From contig NZ_JACHCG010000010.1 of NCBI RefSeq assembly GCF_014200595.1, positions 1 through 5,911 of the forward strand: a stretch of 5,911 nucleotides of DNA, read 5' to 3'. A program made the position numbers and the translations under genes. Below, piece after piece: positions 1 through 5,751 of this stretch; positions within the stretch are counted from its first letter, which is position 1, and each line of letters opens with the position of its first letter. The notes below the pieces were generated by a model that was not told where the DNA came from, made no database searches, and worked only from the letters and a program-made list of their open reading frames with translations. This stretch comes from Pedobacter cryoconitis. Lineage in GTDB: Bacteria > Bacteroidota > Bacteroidia > Sphingobacteriales > Sphingobacteriaceae.

Positions 1-1214
1 TCTAAAAGCTGAAAGGCCGTTTCTACATCCTCAATCGTACTTTCAATGTACTGCTCCCCGGTAGCCCGGTCAGTTTTCAGTTCCCGCTGGTACTGATGAT
101 AATAAGTCACCGTTTCAGTAAACAACAGCAGCAGGAGCATCGTCCGGCGAGGCTTGAACACCTCTTCCGGCAGTTTCATATAAACAGCAAAGGGATTCTT
201 AACCGTGACCGGCCCCAGGATCCGTTGCACGTTCTTGATCAGGGCACGGGTCTGCTGTTCTGCTCCCTGGTCAACCTGCCCTGCACTGAGCTGGCGCTGG
301 TATTCCATGATCCGCTGATCCTGTTCCAGGCTCACATCCATGTAGAGCAGGATACAGCGGTTGGCATTGTCCTCGTACAAAGCTTCCCGGGTTGTACAGC
401 CACTCACACAGACCGGCCCTTCTACATTCAGCGTCACCGTTTTCAGGTTCCCTTTATTGTCCTTTAAAGTTACTGTCTTGGAGATTCTACGCTTGCTCTG
501 CAATTCCCGCAAAGGGTACAGCGCACTTTCTGCGCCATCAAGATCCTCGATCAGCAGTAGTTTATGTTTCAGCTCTTCCCGTCCAAAGTAATAAAAGGCG
601 TTACTGGAAAGGGTCGTGATTTCCAGCTTATCTTCTTCGGGCATCAGCTCCGATACTTTTTCCTGTAGCCAGGTCTTGCCTGTTCCGCTTGCGCCCAGGC
701 ACATCAGGTGCAAAGGGGTATTCCGCTTCCGGGAAGTATAGCTCAGGTAAGCAATCAGGCTATTGGATTCTTCACCGATCAGACCACTGTCAGCAATCGC
801 CTGCCGGGTTCTTTCCAGCAGCTTCGGGGATTTCAGAAAAGCAATGGCCGACTTGCGCTCGGCGGCACTCAGCTCCCTTTTCTCCACTTTTTTAGGCTTC
901 ATGGATTCCAGCCGCTCTGCCCGGTAACTTTCCAGTGCCGCCGTCAGACCTTTTACGGCCAGGCTGAGCTCCACAGTACTCATTTCCAGTACTTCGGCAG
1001 ATTTCTCGATCAGCTGCTCACTCTGCATACTATTGTACAAGTCCAGGTGATGGCGGAACACATTTTCCCTGTTGTCAATACGCACCAGTTTCAGGGTAAC
1101 CTTCATCCGGTCTAGGCCACTCAGCCGCACACCACCCAAAACGGTGATATGCAGCCTGCCTTCGGTATAAAGTAAGAGTTCGGGATTTTCACTATGCAAT
1201 TGTGCCTTGTTCAT
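1..1214 (-). CDS. AAA+/P-loop ATPase, primase-helicase-like, partial
   Basis: An open frame of 404 codons starts at ATG 1214 and runs off the left edge, so the C-terminus is missing. Walker A is GASGTGKT (residues 174-181). Walker B is LLLIED (219-224), followed by LDGAES. A sensor-like segment (VSGCTT, 270-275) and a possible arginine finger in EDNANR (281-286) follow. About 130 residues precede the P-loop, and KPKKVEKRE (106-114) looks like a charged linker. From memory, this arrangement matches the C-terminal ATPase half of long CHC2/TOPRIM primase-like proteins on Bacteroidota mobile elements. No zinc-finger or TOPRIM motif precedes it here, so this is a stand-alone ATPase. The start overlaps the symE-like stop by one base (TAATG), which implies translational coupling. 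Its likely role is DNA unwinding or replication of the element in the cytoplasm. The ATPase assignment is firm; the replication role is inference. Confidence 0.85.
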   Translation of the reverse strand, partial: MNKAQLHSENPELLLYTEGRLHITVLGGVRLSGLDRMKVTLKLVRIDNRENVFRHHLDLYNSMQSEQLIEKSAEVLEMSTVELSLAVKGLTAALESYRAERLESMKPKKVEKRELSAAERKSAIAFLKSPKLLERTRQAIADSGLIGEESNSLIAYLSYTSRKRNTPLHLMCLGASGTGKTWLQEKVSELMPEEDKLEITTLSSNAFYYFGREELKHKLLLIEDLDGAESALYPLRELQSKRRISKTVTLKDNKGNLKTVTLNVEGPVCVSGCTTREALYEDNANRCILLYMDVSLEQDQRIMEYQRQLSAGQVDQGAEQQTRALIKNVQRILGPVTVKNPFAVYMKLPEEVFKPRRTMLLLLLFTETVTYYHQYQRELKTDRATGEQYIESTIEDVETAFQLL

Positions 1215-1399
1215 TACACTTTTGCTTTGATGATCAGCGCACCCTGCACACTGGTAATTTCCACCAGCTCACCCGCATGAAAGCCCTGGTTTTCTAACCA
1301 TATACCCGATATCCTTAGTTCAGGAACCCACTTTTGGCTGTAAGTCAGCTTACGGTGTTTACGTTGCAGCATGATCGATCTGTGTTGTTCATTTTCCAT
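1214..1399 (-). CDS. symE: SymE-like small protein (AbrB-fold toxin family)
   Basis: A 61-residue basic protein. The core at residues 25-60 reads VPELRISGIWLENQGF then HAGELVEITSVQGALIIKAKV. This fits the SymE toxin family pattern (LRLxGxWLxxAGFxxGxxVxVxVxxGxLVI), a swapped-hairpin AbrB-like fold. E. coli SymE is an SOS-induced protein first described as an RNA-cleaving toxin and later as nucleoid-condensing. The basic N-terminus (QRKHRKLTYSQK) could contact nucleic acid. It is the first gene of a minus-strand operon with the ATPase, and its promoter at 1433-1464 overlaps a palindrome probably bound by the divergent repressor. I see no evidence for or against an antisense RNA such as SymR. 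It may serve as a DNA-binding accessory of the element rather than a toxin. The symbol denotes family resemblance only. Confidence 0.75.
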   Translation of the reverse strand: MENEQHRSIMLQRKHRKLTYSQKWVPELRISGIWLENQGFHAGELVEITSVQGALIIKAKV

Positions 1400-1429
1400 A
1401 GCTTAAAAAAGTTTTATGTGTAACATCTA

Positions 1430-1441
1430 CTACAAATGTAG
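1430..1441. promoter_or_regulatory. Operator palindrome O1 (CTACA-AA-TGTAG)
   Basis: A perfect inverted repeat with 5-bp arms CTACA/TGTAG around a 2-bp centre, covering the -7 element of the symE-like promoter. Related motifs occur in the same intergenic region: TTTGTAG at 1479-1485 and CTACATTTG at 1497-1505. The repetition of the motif on both promoters suggests it is the binding site of the adjacent XRE protein. Binding itself is inferred. Confidence 0.6.
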
Positions 1442-1464
1442 ACCTTGTTTCAGATATAAGCAAA
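1433..1464 (-). promoter_or_regulatory. Promoter of the symE-like/ATPase operon
   Basis: On the minus strand a -33 TTTG (1464-1461) is followed after exactly 20 bases by TACATTTG (1440-1433). This is a full match to the Bacteroidota -7 consensus TAnnTTTG at suitable spacing. The predicted transcription start lies near 1425, about 25 bases before the symE-like ATG at 1399. The -7 element sits inside the palindrome at 1430-1441, so a bound repressor would block it. Confidence 0.7.
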
Positions 1465-1478
1465 TAATACTTTCTTTT

Positions 1479-1505
1479 TTTGTAGAATACTTTAAACTAC
1501 ATTTG
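1479..1505 (+). promoter_or_regulatory. Promoter and operator O2/O3 of the XRE gene
   Basis: TACATTTG at 1498-1505 is a perfect plus-strand -7 element and is the same octamer as in the opposing promoter. An upstream TTTG at 1479-1482 gives a spacer of only 15 bases. A looser TTTT at 1475-1478 would give 19, so the -33 box is uncertain. TGTAG (1481-1485) and CTACA (1497-1501) form an inverted repeat with an 11-bp gap, and CTACATTTG matches 9 bases of O1 read on the minus strand. The expected transcription start near 1512 leaves a leader of about 30 bases before ATG 1542. This suggests autoregulation. Confidence 0.55.
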
Positions 1506-1541
1506 CAATTATCGGTGGTCATATCCACTCTTTAGCAGAAT

Positions 1542-1880
1542 ATGCTCGACATTGGAAGCAAGATTATGGAACTCAGGAAGCGCAAGGCATGGTCACAGGG
1601 AGACCTGGCCAAAGCCGTAGAAGCTTCAAGGGATATTATTGGAAAGTATGAACGCAATGAAAACAGCCCCTCTGTAGAGATGGCCTTAAAGCTGGCCAGG
1701 GTGTTTGATATTTCTGTAGATTATCTGCTGGGAGAAGGAAAGCATGCTGCCTATGACAAAGACACACTTAAACGATTAGAAGATATACAGGTCTTAGACC
1801 AAGATACAAGGCTCATTCTATTTAACATTATAGACACCTTTCTAAGGGACGCTAAAGCAAGAAAAGCTTACGGACAATAA
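1542..1880 (+). CDS. XRE-family helix-turn-helix transcriptional regulator
   Basis: A 112-residue Cro/C1-type DNA-binding protein. The HTH_3 domain spans residues 4-64: IGSKIMELRKRKAWSQGDLAKAVEASRDIIGKYERNENSPSVEMALKLARVFDISVDYLLGEG in sense, with helix 2-turn-recognition helix at about 19-38 (SQGDLAKAV then ASRDIIGKYE) and the family's typical DYLLGEG ending. The C-terminal 45 residues (LKRLEDIQVLDQ.. RLILFNIIDTFLRDAKAR) are helical and probably mediate dimerisation, as in many Bacteroidota element repressors. It is divergent from the symE-like/ATPase operon, and shared palindromes lie on both promoters. It therefore probably represses that operon and itself. No peptidase or metal-binding domain is visible, so the inducing signal is unknown. 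It ends just before a strong terminator. Confidence 0.92.
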   Translation: MLDIGSKIMELRKRKAWSQGDLAKAVEASRDIIGKYERNENSPSVEMALKLARVFDISVDYLLGEGKHAAYDKDTLKRLEDIQVLDQDTRLILFNIIDTFLRDAKARKAYGQ

Positions 1881-1882
1881 AT

Positions 1883-1913
1883 AACAAAGCCCGGCTTACT
1901 GCCAGGCTTTGTT
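1883..1913. terminator. Bidirectional intrinsic terminator between convergent genes
   Basis: The 9-bp arms AACAAAGCC (1883-1891) and GGCTTTGTT (1905-1913) pair perfectly. After one C/A mismatch a further GGC/GCC closes a TTACT loop. A T-rich run (TTTTATATA) follows on the plus strand. On the minus strand the hairpin starts directly after the immunity gene stop codon (1916-1914). It can therefore end both the XRE transcript and the toxin-immunity transcript. Confidence 0.85.
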
Positions 1914-2258
1914 TTATATATCTAATAGAGAGTCATCTTGCCAAACATCTTCATAATCATTAGTTACCAAGAATCTCCATCCAGGGGCTAAGCTTAAGTA
2001 TTTCAAGACAACCGGACACCATTCATTAAGATGCTTTACATGCAGAGGAACAAAAAAATCAGGATCTGTAGAAAATTCTTCACCAGCCCAAATATACCAG
2101 CCAGTAGTATCGCCTTCTAATGGATGACGCAATCCATTTATAGGCCAAATACCATCTCTGACATTTCTTGAAATTCCTACCTTTAAATCTTCCGGAGAAT
2201 CAATTAAAGGAGATCCATATTTTTCACAAATTATCTTTCTCTCTTTCTTATAATCCAT
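1914..2258 (-). CDS. Imm33-type immunity protein for the RHS tip toxin
   Basis: A 114-residue acidic, tryptophan-rich cytoplasmic protein with no signal peptide or membrane segment. Motifs resembling the Imm33 (formerly DUF2185) family are VGISRNV (27-33), NGLRHP (41-46), [11 protein letters not shown] (53-63) and [17 protein letters not shown] (92-108). In polymorphic toxin systems such proteins bind and neutralise the toxin domain encoded directly upstream. The ATG lies inside the last codons of the RHS tip (11-base overlap), behind a purine-rich AAAGAAGAAAG stretch that may act as ribosome binding site, so the two are translationally coupled. The pair is visibly more AT-rich than the recombinase and ATPase genes, consistent with separate acquisition. 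The family call is from motif recognition. That it neutralises this nuclease is inferred from position. Confidence 0.85.
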   Translation of the reverse strand: MDYKKERKIICEKYGSPLIDSPEDLKVGISRNVRDGIWPINGLRHPLEGDTTGWYIWAGEEFSTDPDFFVPLHVKHLNEWCPVVLKYLSLAPGWRFLVTNDYEDVWQDDSLLDI

Positions 2259-3021
2259 TTTCTTTCTTCTTTGCTTTAGAATATCTACTCATCTCAGCAC
2301 CTTGCTTAGATGAACAAGTTGGACACTGCGGCTGAACTGATTCCTTAGCTCTCATCCTAGCTTTATCAATTTTACCAGTTTCATAATGTTCAACAACAAT
2401 TGGAGTTTTATGATCAGCGTACATTTTTCCTTCTGATATTCCACAAGTAACACAAGGCTGACCTTGTACAGATGCCCTTTGCGCCTTCGTTGTCGCATTA
2501 TTAGGTCTCTTATACGCCTGTTCAACCTTTACACCCGATCCGCCTTCAGAAACCTTCCCACCTTTTCCACCCTCAGGCAAAGTTGATATAGCTAAAACAG
2601 CATCAAAAACTGTATAAGCCAACTCCAGTTTATCTTTAGTTGTAACACTTGATTTGGAGCTTAACTCAGCATATTTATTATCAAATCCATTTACCCCTAT
2701 TCCGCTTAACACATCGTGAGCAAGATCAACGAAAAAAGCGTTAACTGGATTTTGTCTTTTTAATTCGACAGTAGCATTTCTAATAATTCCGCGTTGATCC
2801 CCATTAGGATTCCCACGCAGACTAACACTCATTACAGGAGGATCTTCAGGCCCACCATTCACATCCTCACCAAACATCCCATCCGGATCAGTATGACGGA
2901 TCGGATCATCAAACCCATAAGCATAAGGAGTAGTCTTTCTGTCCTGCTCTGCAAGCGGATCTACAACGCTCCACCTCCCAATTACCGGGTCATAGAACCT
3001 AGCGCCGTAATCGTACTCCCT
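2248..3021 (-). CDS. 5'-truncated RHS protein: core end plus HNH-like nuclease tip
   Basis: The frame carries the end of an RHS core ([17 protein letters not shown] from 3021, then [22 protein letters not shown]) and a 209-residue variable tip from Met 2877. In intact RHS proteins, thousands of residues of YD-repeat shell precede this signature. Here none do: the frame meets a stop at 3069-3067 and has no ATG, GTG or TTG upstream of 2877. It is thus an orphan tip or remnant. The tip has a Gly/Lys linker (101-116) and a C-terminal domain with PCVTCG (C142, C145), ADHK (D155, H156) and QCPTCS (C185, C188). That resembles a zinc-braced HNH/Endo VII (beta-beta-alpha-metal) nuclease toxin with H156 as likely catalytic residue. 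It overlaps its immunity gene by 11 bases. If made from Met 2877 it would be a bare cytoplasmic toxin; otherwise it is a silent donor cassette. Confidence 0.8.
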   Translation of the reverse strand, partial: REYDYGARFYDPVIGRWSVVDPLAEQDRKTTPYAYGFDDPIRHTDPDGMFGEDVNGGPEDPPVMSVSLRGNPNGDQRGIIRNATVELKRQNPVNAFFVDLAHDVLSGIGVNGFDNKYAELSSKSSVTTKDKLELAYTVFDAVLAISTLPEGGKGGKVSEGGSGVKVEQAYKRPNNATTKAQRASVQGQPCVTCGISEGKMYADHKTPIVVEHYETGKIDKARMRAKESVQPQCPTCSSKQGAEMSRYSKAKKKENGL

Positions 3022-3058
3022 TACGCAACTTTTTTTAGGTTTGCCGGATTTGCTGGCC

Positions 3059-3073
3059 GCACTTTTTCAGTGC
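3059..3073. repeat. Small hairpin at the RHS truncation
   Basis: GCACT/AGTGC (5 bp) encloses a TTTTC loop. It covers the stop codon (3069-3067) that closes the RHS frame upstream, about 40 bases from the point where RHS similarity begins at 3021. A stem this short can arise by chance. Confidence 0.35.
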
Positions 3074-3397
3074 TATAAAGAACTTTCCTTTCCCGTAAAG
3101 TTAGTGCTTTATTTGAGTTTACTGGTTGGACTTGTTTGGCTTTTTTTTGTTGGAGATTCGACTTTGAAGGTGCGGAACTATGAAAGGCAGTGCTGATTCG
3201 TTAGTACATCTGTTACAGCAAAGATAGCCCCGAAAGTAAAGCAGTAAAGGGCTTTCGCGGCATAAACGCGCGTAGCCTTTGCCCTCAAAAAGGCCATTTA
3301 TTCCACGATCCCTTGACAGCTTCACTTTCTTAGGCTCAGGGTGGCTTAACAAATGAACTACCTGAACCTCTGATGAAGGTTTGCAATTTGCTCCCTC

Positions 3398-3454
3398 CAG
3401 GGATGGAAAGAGCTTTGGCAGAGCGGAGGATAAGAGCGGCTCTTTCTATTCCTG
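3398..3454 (+). ncRNA. Candidate structured RNA stem-loop
   Basis: The arms 3398-3413 and 3439-3454 pair over 16 consecutive positions (8 of them GAAAGAGC/GCTCTTTC without interruption) with a 25-base loop. The only two imperfect positions (3402/3450 and 3405/3447) are G-T on the plus strand, which become G-U pairs in a plus-strand RNA but C-A mismatches in a minus-strand RNA. That asymmetry is the reason for the strand given. There is no known family match and no clear promoter. Confidence 0.4.
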
Positions 3455-3601
3455 AGAGGTTGGGCGGGCGCACTGTCCCTGTTTCAGGGGGTATCGGTTG
3501 TTCCCCCCGACCAGTCCTGCACTGCCACCATCAATAAACAATACCATGCTGCCGCAGGCTTTGCCGTTGACCGACTGGAAGGAGACGGCATATATAAACA
3601 A

Positions 3602-3648
3602 AGGCAAAGGTTGCGTTTTGCAACGATTGCCTGCACTGTTTGGCAGTG
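3602..3648. repeat. Two adjacent hairpins
   Basis: The first (3602-3632) has AGGCAA/TTGCCT, a symmetrical 2x2 internal loop (AG/GA), then GTTGC/GCAAC closing a GTTTT loop. One base later the second (3634-3648) has CACTG/CAGTG with a TTTGG loop. Stems placed back to back like this are typical of folded RNA or of recombinase-recognised DNA. No T-run follows that would make either a terminator. Confidence 0.45.
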
Positions 3649-3737
3649 AGAGCCGATAGCCTGGATAACACCTTTTTTTCATGAAAGTACTTTGGCTATG
3701 GGCTGGAACGGGAGCGCTGGCCGAGGGGGGACGAGCG

Positions 3738-3835
3738 GCTATTTAATATAATACCCATTATAATACCAGCACTGGGATTGAACCAAAGTCATGGATTACT
3801 CTGCTGCGTTTATAATGTGTATTATGTTATTTAGC
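3738..3835. repeat. 98-bp imperfect palindrome, candidate recombination site
   Basis: The outer arms 3738-3762 and 3811-3835 match at 21 of 25 positions, from GCTA/TAGC at the ends into an AT-rich core (19 bases with 17 matching). One more pair (3763/3810) and an inner CAGCA/TGCTG (3767-3771 and 3802-3806) extend the pairing. The centre (about 3772-3801) is unpaired. The palindrome lies about 110 bases beyond the stop of the second recombinase. Long AT-rich inverted repeats next to tyrosine recombinases are often their binding sites. No integron-type GTTRRRY core is present in it. Function is inferred. Confidence 0.5.
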
Positions 3836-3840
3836 TTTGG

Positions 3841-3857
3841 GCCGGTTCTTCACCGGC
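3841..3857. repeat. GC-rich hairpin beside the large palindrome
   Basis: GCCGGT/ACCGGC closes a TCTTC loop directly after the 98-bp palindrome. Neither strand has a following T-run, so it is not a convincing terminator for the recombinase operon. Another small stem, AGCTC/GAGCT, lies at 3899-3912. Confidence 0.4.
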
Positions 3858-3947
3858 AGCAGAGCGAGCGGAAGGACAGCAAAAGACAGAGAGAAGTGAG
3901 CTCTTGCGAGCTGGCTGGATTTTGAGGGACTGGGGCCGTGCGGGGAT

Positions 3948-4859
3948 TTATTTTAGTGGATGGTGTTTATTTAAAGCCTCTTTCAGGTCTTCCAGGTTAC
4001 TGGTTTGATAGCGTTCTGTACTGCTCACATATTTATGGCCTGCCATATATTGAACTGTCCGTAAGTCTTTTTCTTTCAGCCATTCAGTAATTACGCTTTG
4101 ACGAAGCTGTACTGCATTTTTATATTTCGGGTTCAGCCTGCGTAGAGCCTGGTTCAGGTGGTATAAGCTGTTTTTGATATTTTCACAACCATTCATACTG
4201 ATAAACAACTGACTGATTTGTTCAGCTGCTTCCATCACTTTAGGTTTTCTACCGGAACGTTCTGCTATTCTGTTCACCAGGATCTTAGATCGGGTCACGT
4301 GGATATATTCATACAGCTCCATGATCTGGAAGGCTTCCAGTTTGAGCATCCTGCTGTTAGTATGCTCATTTGCCGGTACATAGACCTTTCCTTCTTTTAA
4401 CCTGATATGTTCTGCCCTTAGCTGATGCAGCTCCTGACTAGTCAAACCCTGGTAGACCAGTAAAGACAAGATCACTTTATTGCGCTGGCTCCGGTCATCT
4501 TTGACCGCATAACTTTCATACAAAGCTTCCACCTCTTGTTTTTCCAGCAGACCACCAGGAACAGTTTTTACGCTCCCTTTCAACCGGATACCTGCTACCG
4601 GGTTATAGCTAACCTTGTTTTGTTCTTGTAACCAGCTGAAGTAATACCGGATCGCCAACAGCATCCGGTTCACCAGGCCAATGCCTTTATTTTCCTGTTT
4701 CTGCTGGTCGGCATAATCAAGGATTTCCTTAAAGCTTACCTGTTCCAAACTGAGACTTTCACCTGTAAGCCAGGCCAGAAAGTAACTCGTATATTTCCGG
4801 TGCTGATAAACTGTAACCGGTTTTAAGCCCCGCTGTTGTAAGTATTCTTCAAAGTTCAT
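3948..4859 (-). CDS. Tyrosine recombinase family protein, catalytically degenerate partner
   Basis: 303 residues with a SAM-like N-terminal domain (about 1-95, with YQHRKYTSYFLAWL and the RYYFSWL helix) and a catalytic-type C-terminal domain (about 105-290). Against the tyrosine recombinase signature, the first arginine (GLRxSEL) is replaced by Thr140 in GLTSQEL. The box II HxLRH reads VQLRQ (250-254), so the His is Val250 while Arg253 remains. GH (His275) and the nucleophile Tyr284 (ERYQTS) are kept. Start ATG 4859 lies within the end of the preceding recombinase gene (11-base overlap), so the two proteins are probably made in a fixed ratio. I infer that this subunit binds DNA and completes the synapse while its partner does most of the chemistry, or that it has altered chemistry. 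Its 3' side faces the palindromic region. Confidence 0.85.
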   Translation of the reverse strand: MNFEEYLQQRGLKPVTVYQHRKYTSYFLAWLTGESLSLEQVSFKEILDYADQQKQENKGIGLVNRMLLAIRYYFSWLQEQNKVSYNPVAGIRLKGSVKTVPGGLLEKQEVEALYESYAVKDDRSQRNKVILSLLVYQGLTSQELHQLRAEHIRLKEGKVYVPANEHTNSRMLKLEAFQIMELYEYIHVTRSKILVNRIAERSGRKPKVMEAAEQISQLFISMNGCENIKNSLYHLNQALRRLNPKYKNAVQLRQSVITEWLKEKDLRTVQYMAGHKYVSSTERYQTSNLEDLKEALNKHHPLK

Positions 4860-5724
4860 CTACGATCTGGGTATAGATTTGTGTACTTTCCAAACTGCTA
4901 TGGCCTAAGAACAACTGGATCTGTTCCAGCTTCATTCCAGATTGCAATAGATGGGTAGCAATGCTATGGCGAAGGGTATGCGGACCGATGGCCTTTTTGA
5001 TTCCTGATGCCGATCTTAGTTTCCAGATCCGTTCAAAAGCTGTCTTTAGCCGTTTGCCATGAATATTTAACAGCAGTGCCGATTCCCTTCCTCCGCACCC
5101 CAGGTACGGACGACCATAGTTCAGGTAATGTTCCAGCTCTGTTTTATTACTGCCTGTCAAGGGAACATACCTGGCTTTATAGCCTTTGCCTTTACGAACC
5201 AGCACCAGTTCCTTTTCCAGCAAGATGTCTTCTGTATTTAAGCTCAGTCCTTCACTCTTTCTCAGTCCACATCCATAATACAAGGCCAGTAGTGCCCGGT
5301 CACGTAAGCCCAGCGGACTTTCTGCTGTCGTGGCGTACAGTTTGGCGATTTCTTTTCTGGTCAGGACACCTTTAACATTAGCCGTTTCGCCTTTGATCCT
5401 GGTTTTCACCGCAAAGCTTTCCTGACCACTTTCGCACAGGTAACGGGCAAACTTACGGATCACCTGCAAGTGTTTGCGCCTGTAGTTCAAACTCAACGTA
5501 CCACCTCCGGTTTTACCCTGTTGATCACTCAGCTCATGCAGGTAGTTTTGCAGATGGCTTTCCTGGATTTGTGACAGGCTGTTGCAGCCATGTGATTCCA
5601 GAAAAGCCAGGAACTCACCCAGTAGCTTAGGCATATCCCTTTGGCTGGTGTGATCAAAGTTCAATATCCTCAGCCATTCACCGAAACCGGCTTGCTGGCG
5701 GATGTAGAGCGGATTTTTCATCAT
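4849..5724 (-). CDS. Tyrosine recombinase (XerC/D-like), catalytically complete
   Basis: 291 residues, the usual length of Xer-type recombinases. The N-terminal core-binding domain is about residues 10-105 (LGEFLAFLESHG, NYRRKHLQVIRKFARYL). The catalytic domain is about 118-291. The expected residues are all present: Arg155 in GCGLRKSEGLSL, Lys180 in RKGKGYKARYVPL, His249 and Arg252 in PHTLRHS, His275 in LGHSSLES and Tyr284 in TQIYTQI. It should cut and join DNA through a 3'-phosphotyrosine. It lies upstream of and overlaps the degenerate partner, and starts 27 bases after the stop of another minus-strand frame, which suggests a three-gene operon. ATG 5724 and 5721 are adjacent; I take the first. 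No clear Shine-Dalgarno is present, only an A-rich stretch. It is probably not the host XerC or XerD, given this setting. Confidence 0.92.
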   Translation of the reverse strand: MMKNPLYIRQQAGFGEWLRILNFDHTSQRDMPKLLGEFLAFLESHGCNSLSQIQESHLQNYLHELSDQQGKTGGGTLSLNYRRKHLQVIRKFARYLCESGQESFAVKTRIKGETANVKGVLTRKEIAKLYATTAESPLGLRDRALLALYYGCGLRKSEGLSLNTEDILLEKELVLVRKGKGYKARYVPLTGSNKTELEHYLNYGRPYLGCGGRESALLLNIHGKRLKTAFERIWKLRSASGIKKAIGPHTLRHSIATHLLQSGMKLEQIQLFLGHSSLESTQIYTQIVDEL

Positions 5725-5751
5725 ATCTTTTTTTTGCTAACTGTACATTTT

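Larger units (their letters stand above)
3022..3947. other. Long gene-poor region rich in inverted repeats
   Basis: About 0.9 kb between the RHS fragment and the second recombinase. No frame here shows a recognisable domain or a coupled start. The two longest frames on the minus strand (3119-3352 and 3446-3682) look like chance translations. The region is instead dense in stems: 3059-3073, 3398-3454, 3477-3489, 3562-3590, 3602-3648, 3738-3835 and 3841-3857. The hexamer GAGCGG recurs at 3421, 3434, 3733 and 3866, and the 9-mer CCTGCACTG occurs at 3516 and 3630. Such density fits a structured RNA, a recombination region, or both. Confidence 0.5.

Noticed and set aside
96..1115. Plus-strand open frames opposite the ATPase gene
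   Set aside because: They are antisense shadows. The minus frame has Walker A and B motifs and stays open for more than 400 codons.
3036..3043. TAGGTTTG, a -7-like match on the plus strand at the RHS breakpoint
   Set aside because: No TTTG at about 19-20 bases upstream, so it is not supported as a promoter for a plus-strand RNA.
2794..3078. Plus-strand open frame opposite the RHS core end
   Set aside because: The minus strand carries the RHS core signature; the plus product is low-complexity Ile/Arg/Pro sequence.
3125..3131. GTTGGAC, matching the integron attC core GTTRRRY
   Set aside because: A single occurrence without a properly spaced partner core or pairing arms. Chance is sufficient.
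3119..3352. 77-codon minus-strand open frame
   Set aside because: No recognisable domain, Lys/Asn-rich end caused by an A-run, no coupling to neighbours, and it lies in inverted-repeat DNA. Treated as a chance frame, although conservation as protein was not testable.
3446..3682. 78-codon minus-strand open frame
   Set aside because: Composition is unlike the other genes, and the frame runs through several hairpins (3477-3489, 3562-3590, 3602-3648). No family is recognised. A structured non-coding region explains it better.
3022..3947. CRISPR array, tRNA, or group II intron in the non-coding block
   Set aside because: There are no regularly spaced direct repeats, no cloverleaf with a T-loop, and no domain V-like hairpin or reverse transcriptase gene.
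4218..5375. Plus-strand open frames opposite the two recombinases
   Set aside because: They are antisense to proteins with clear recombinase motifs and have no domain content of their own.
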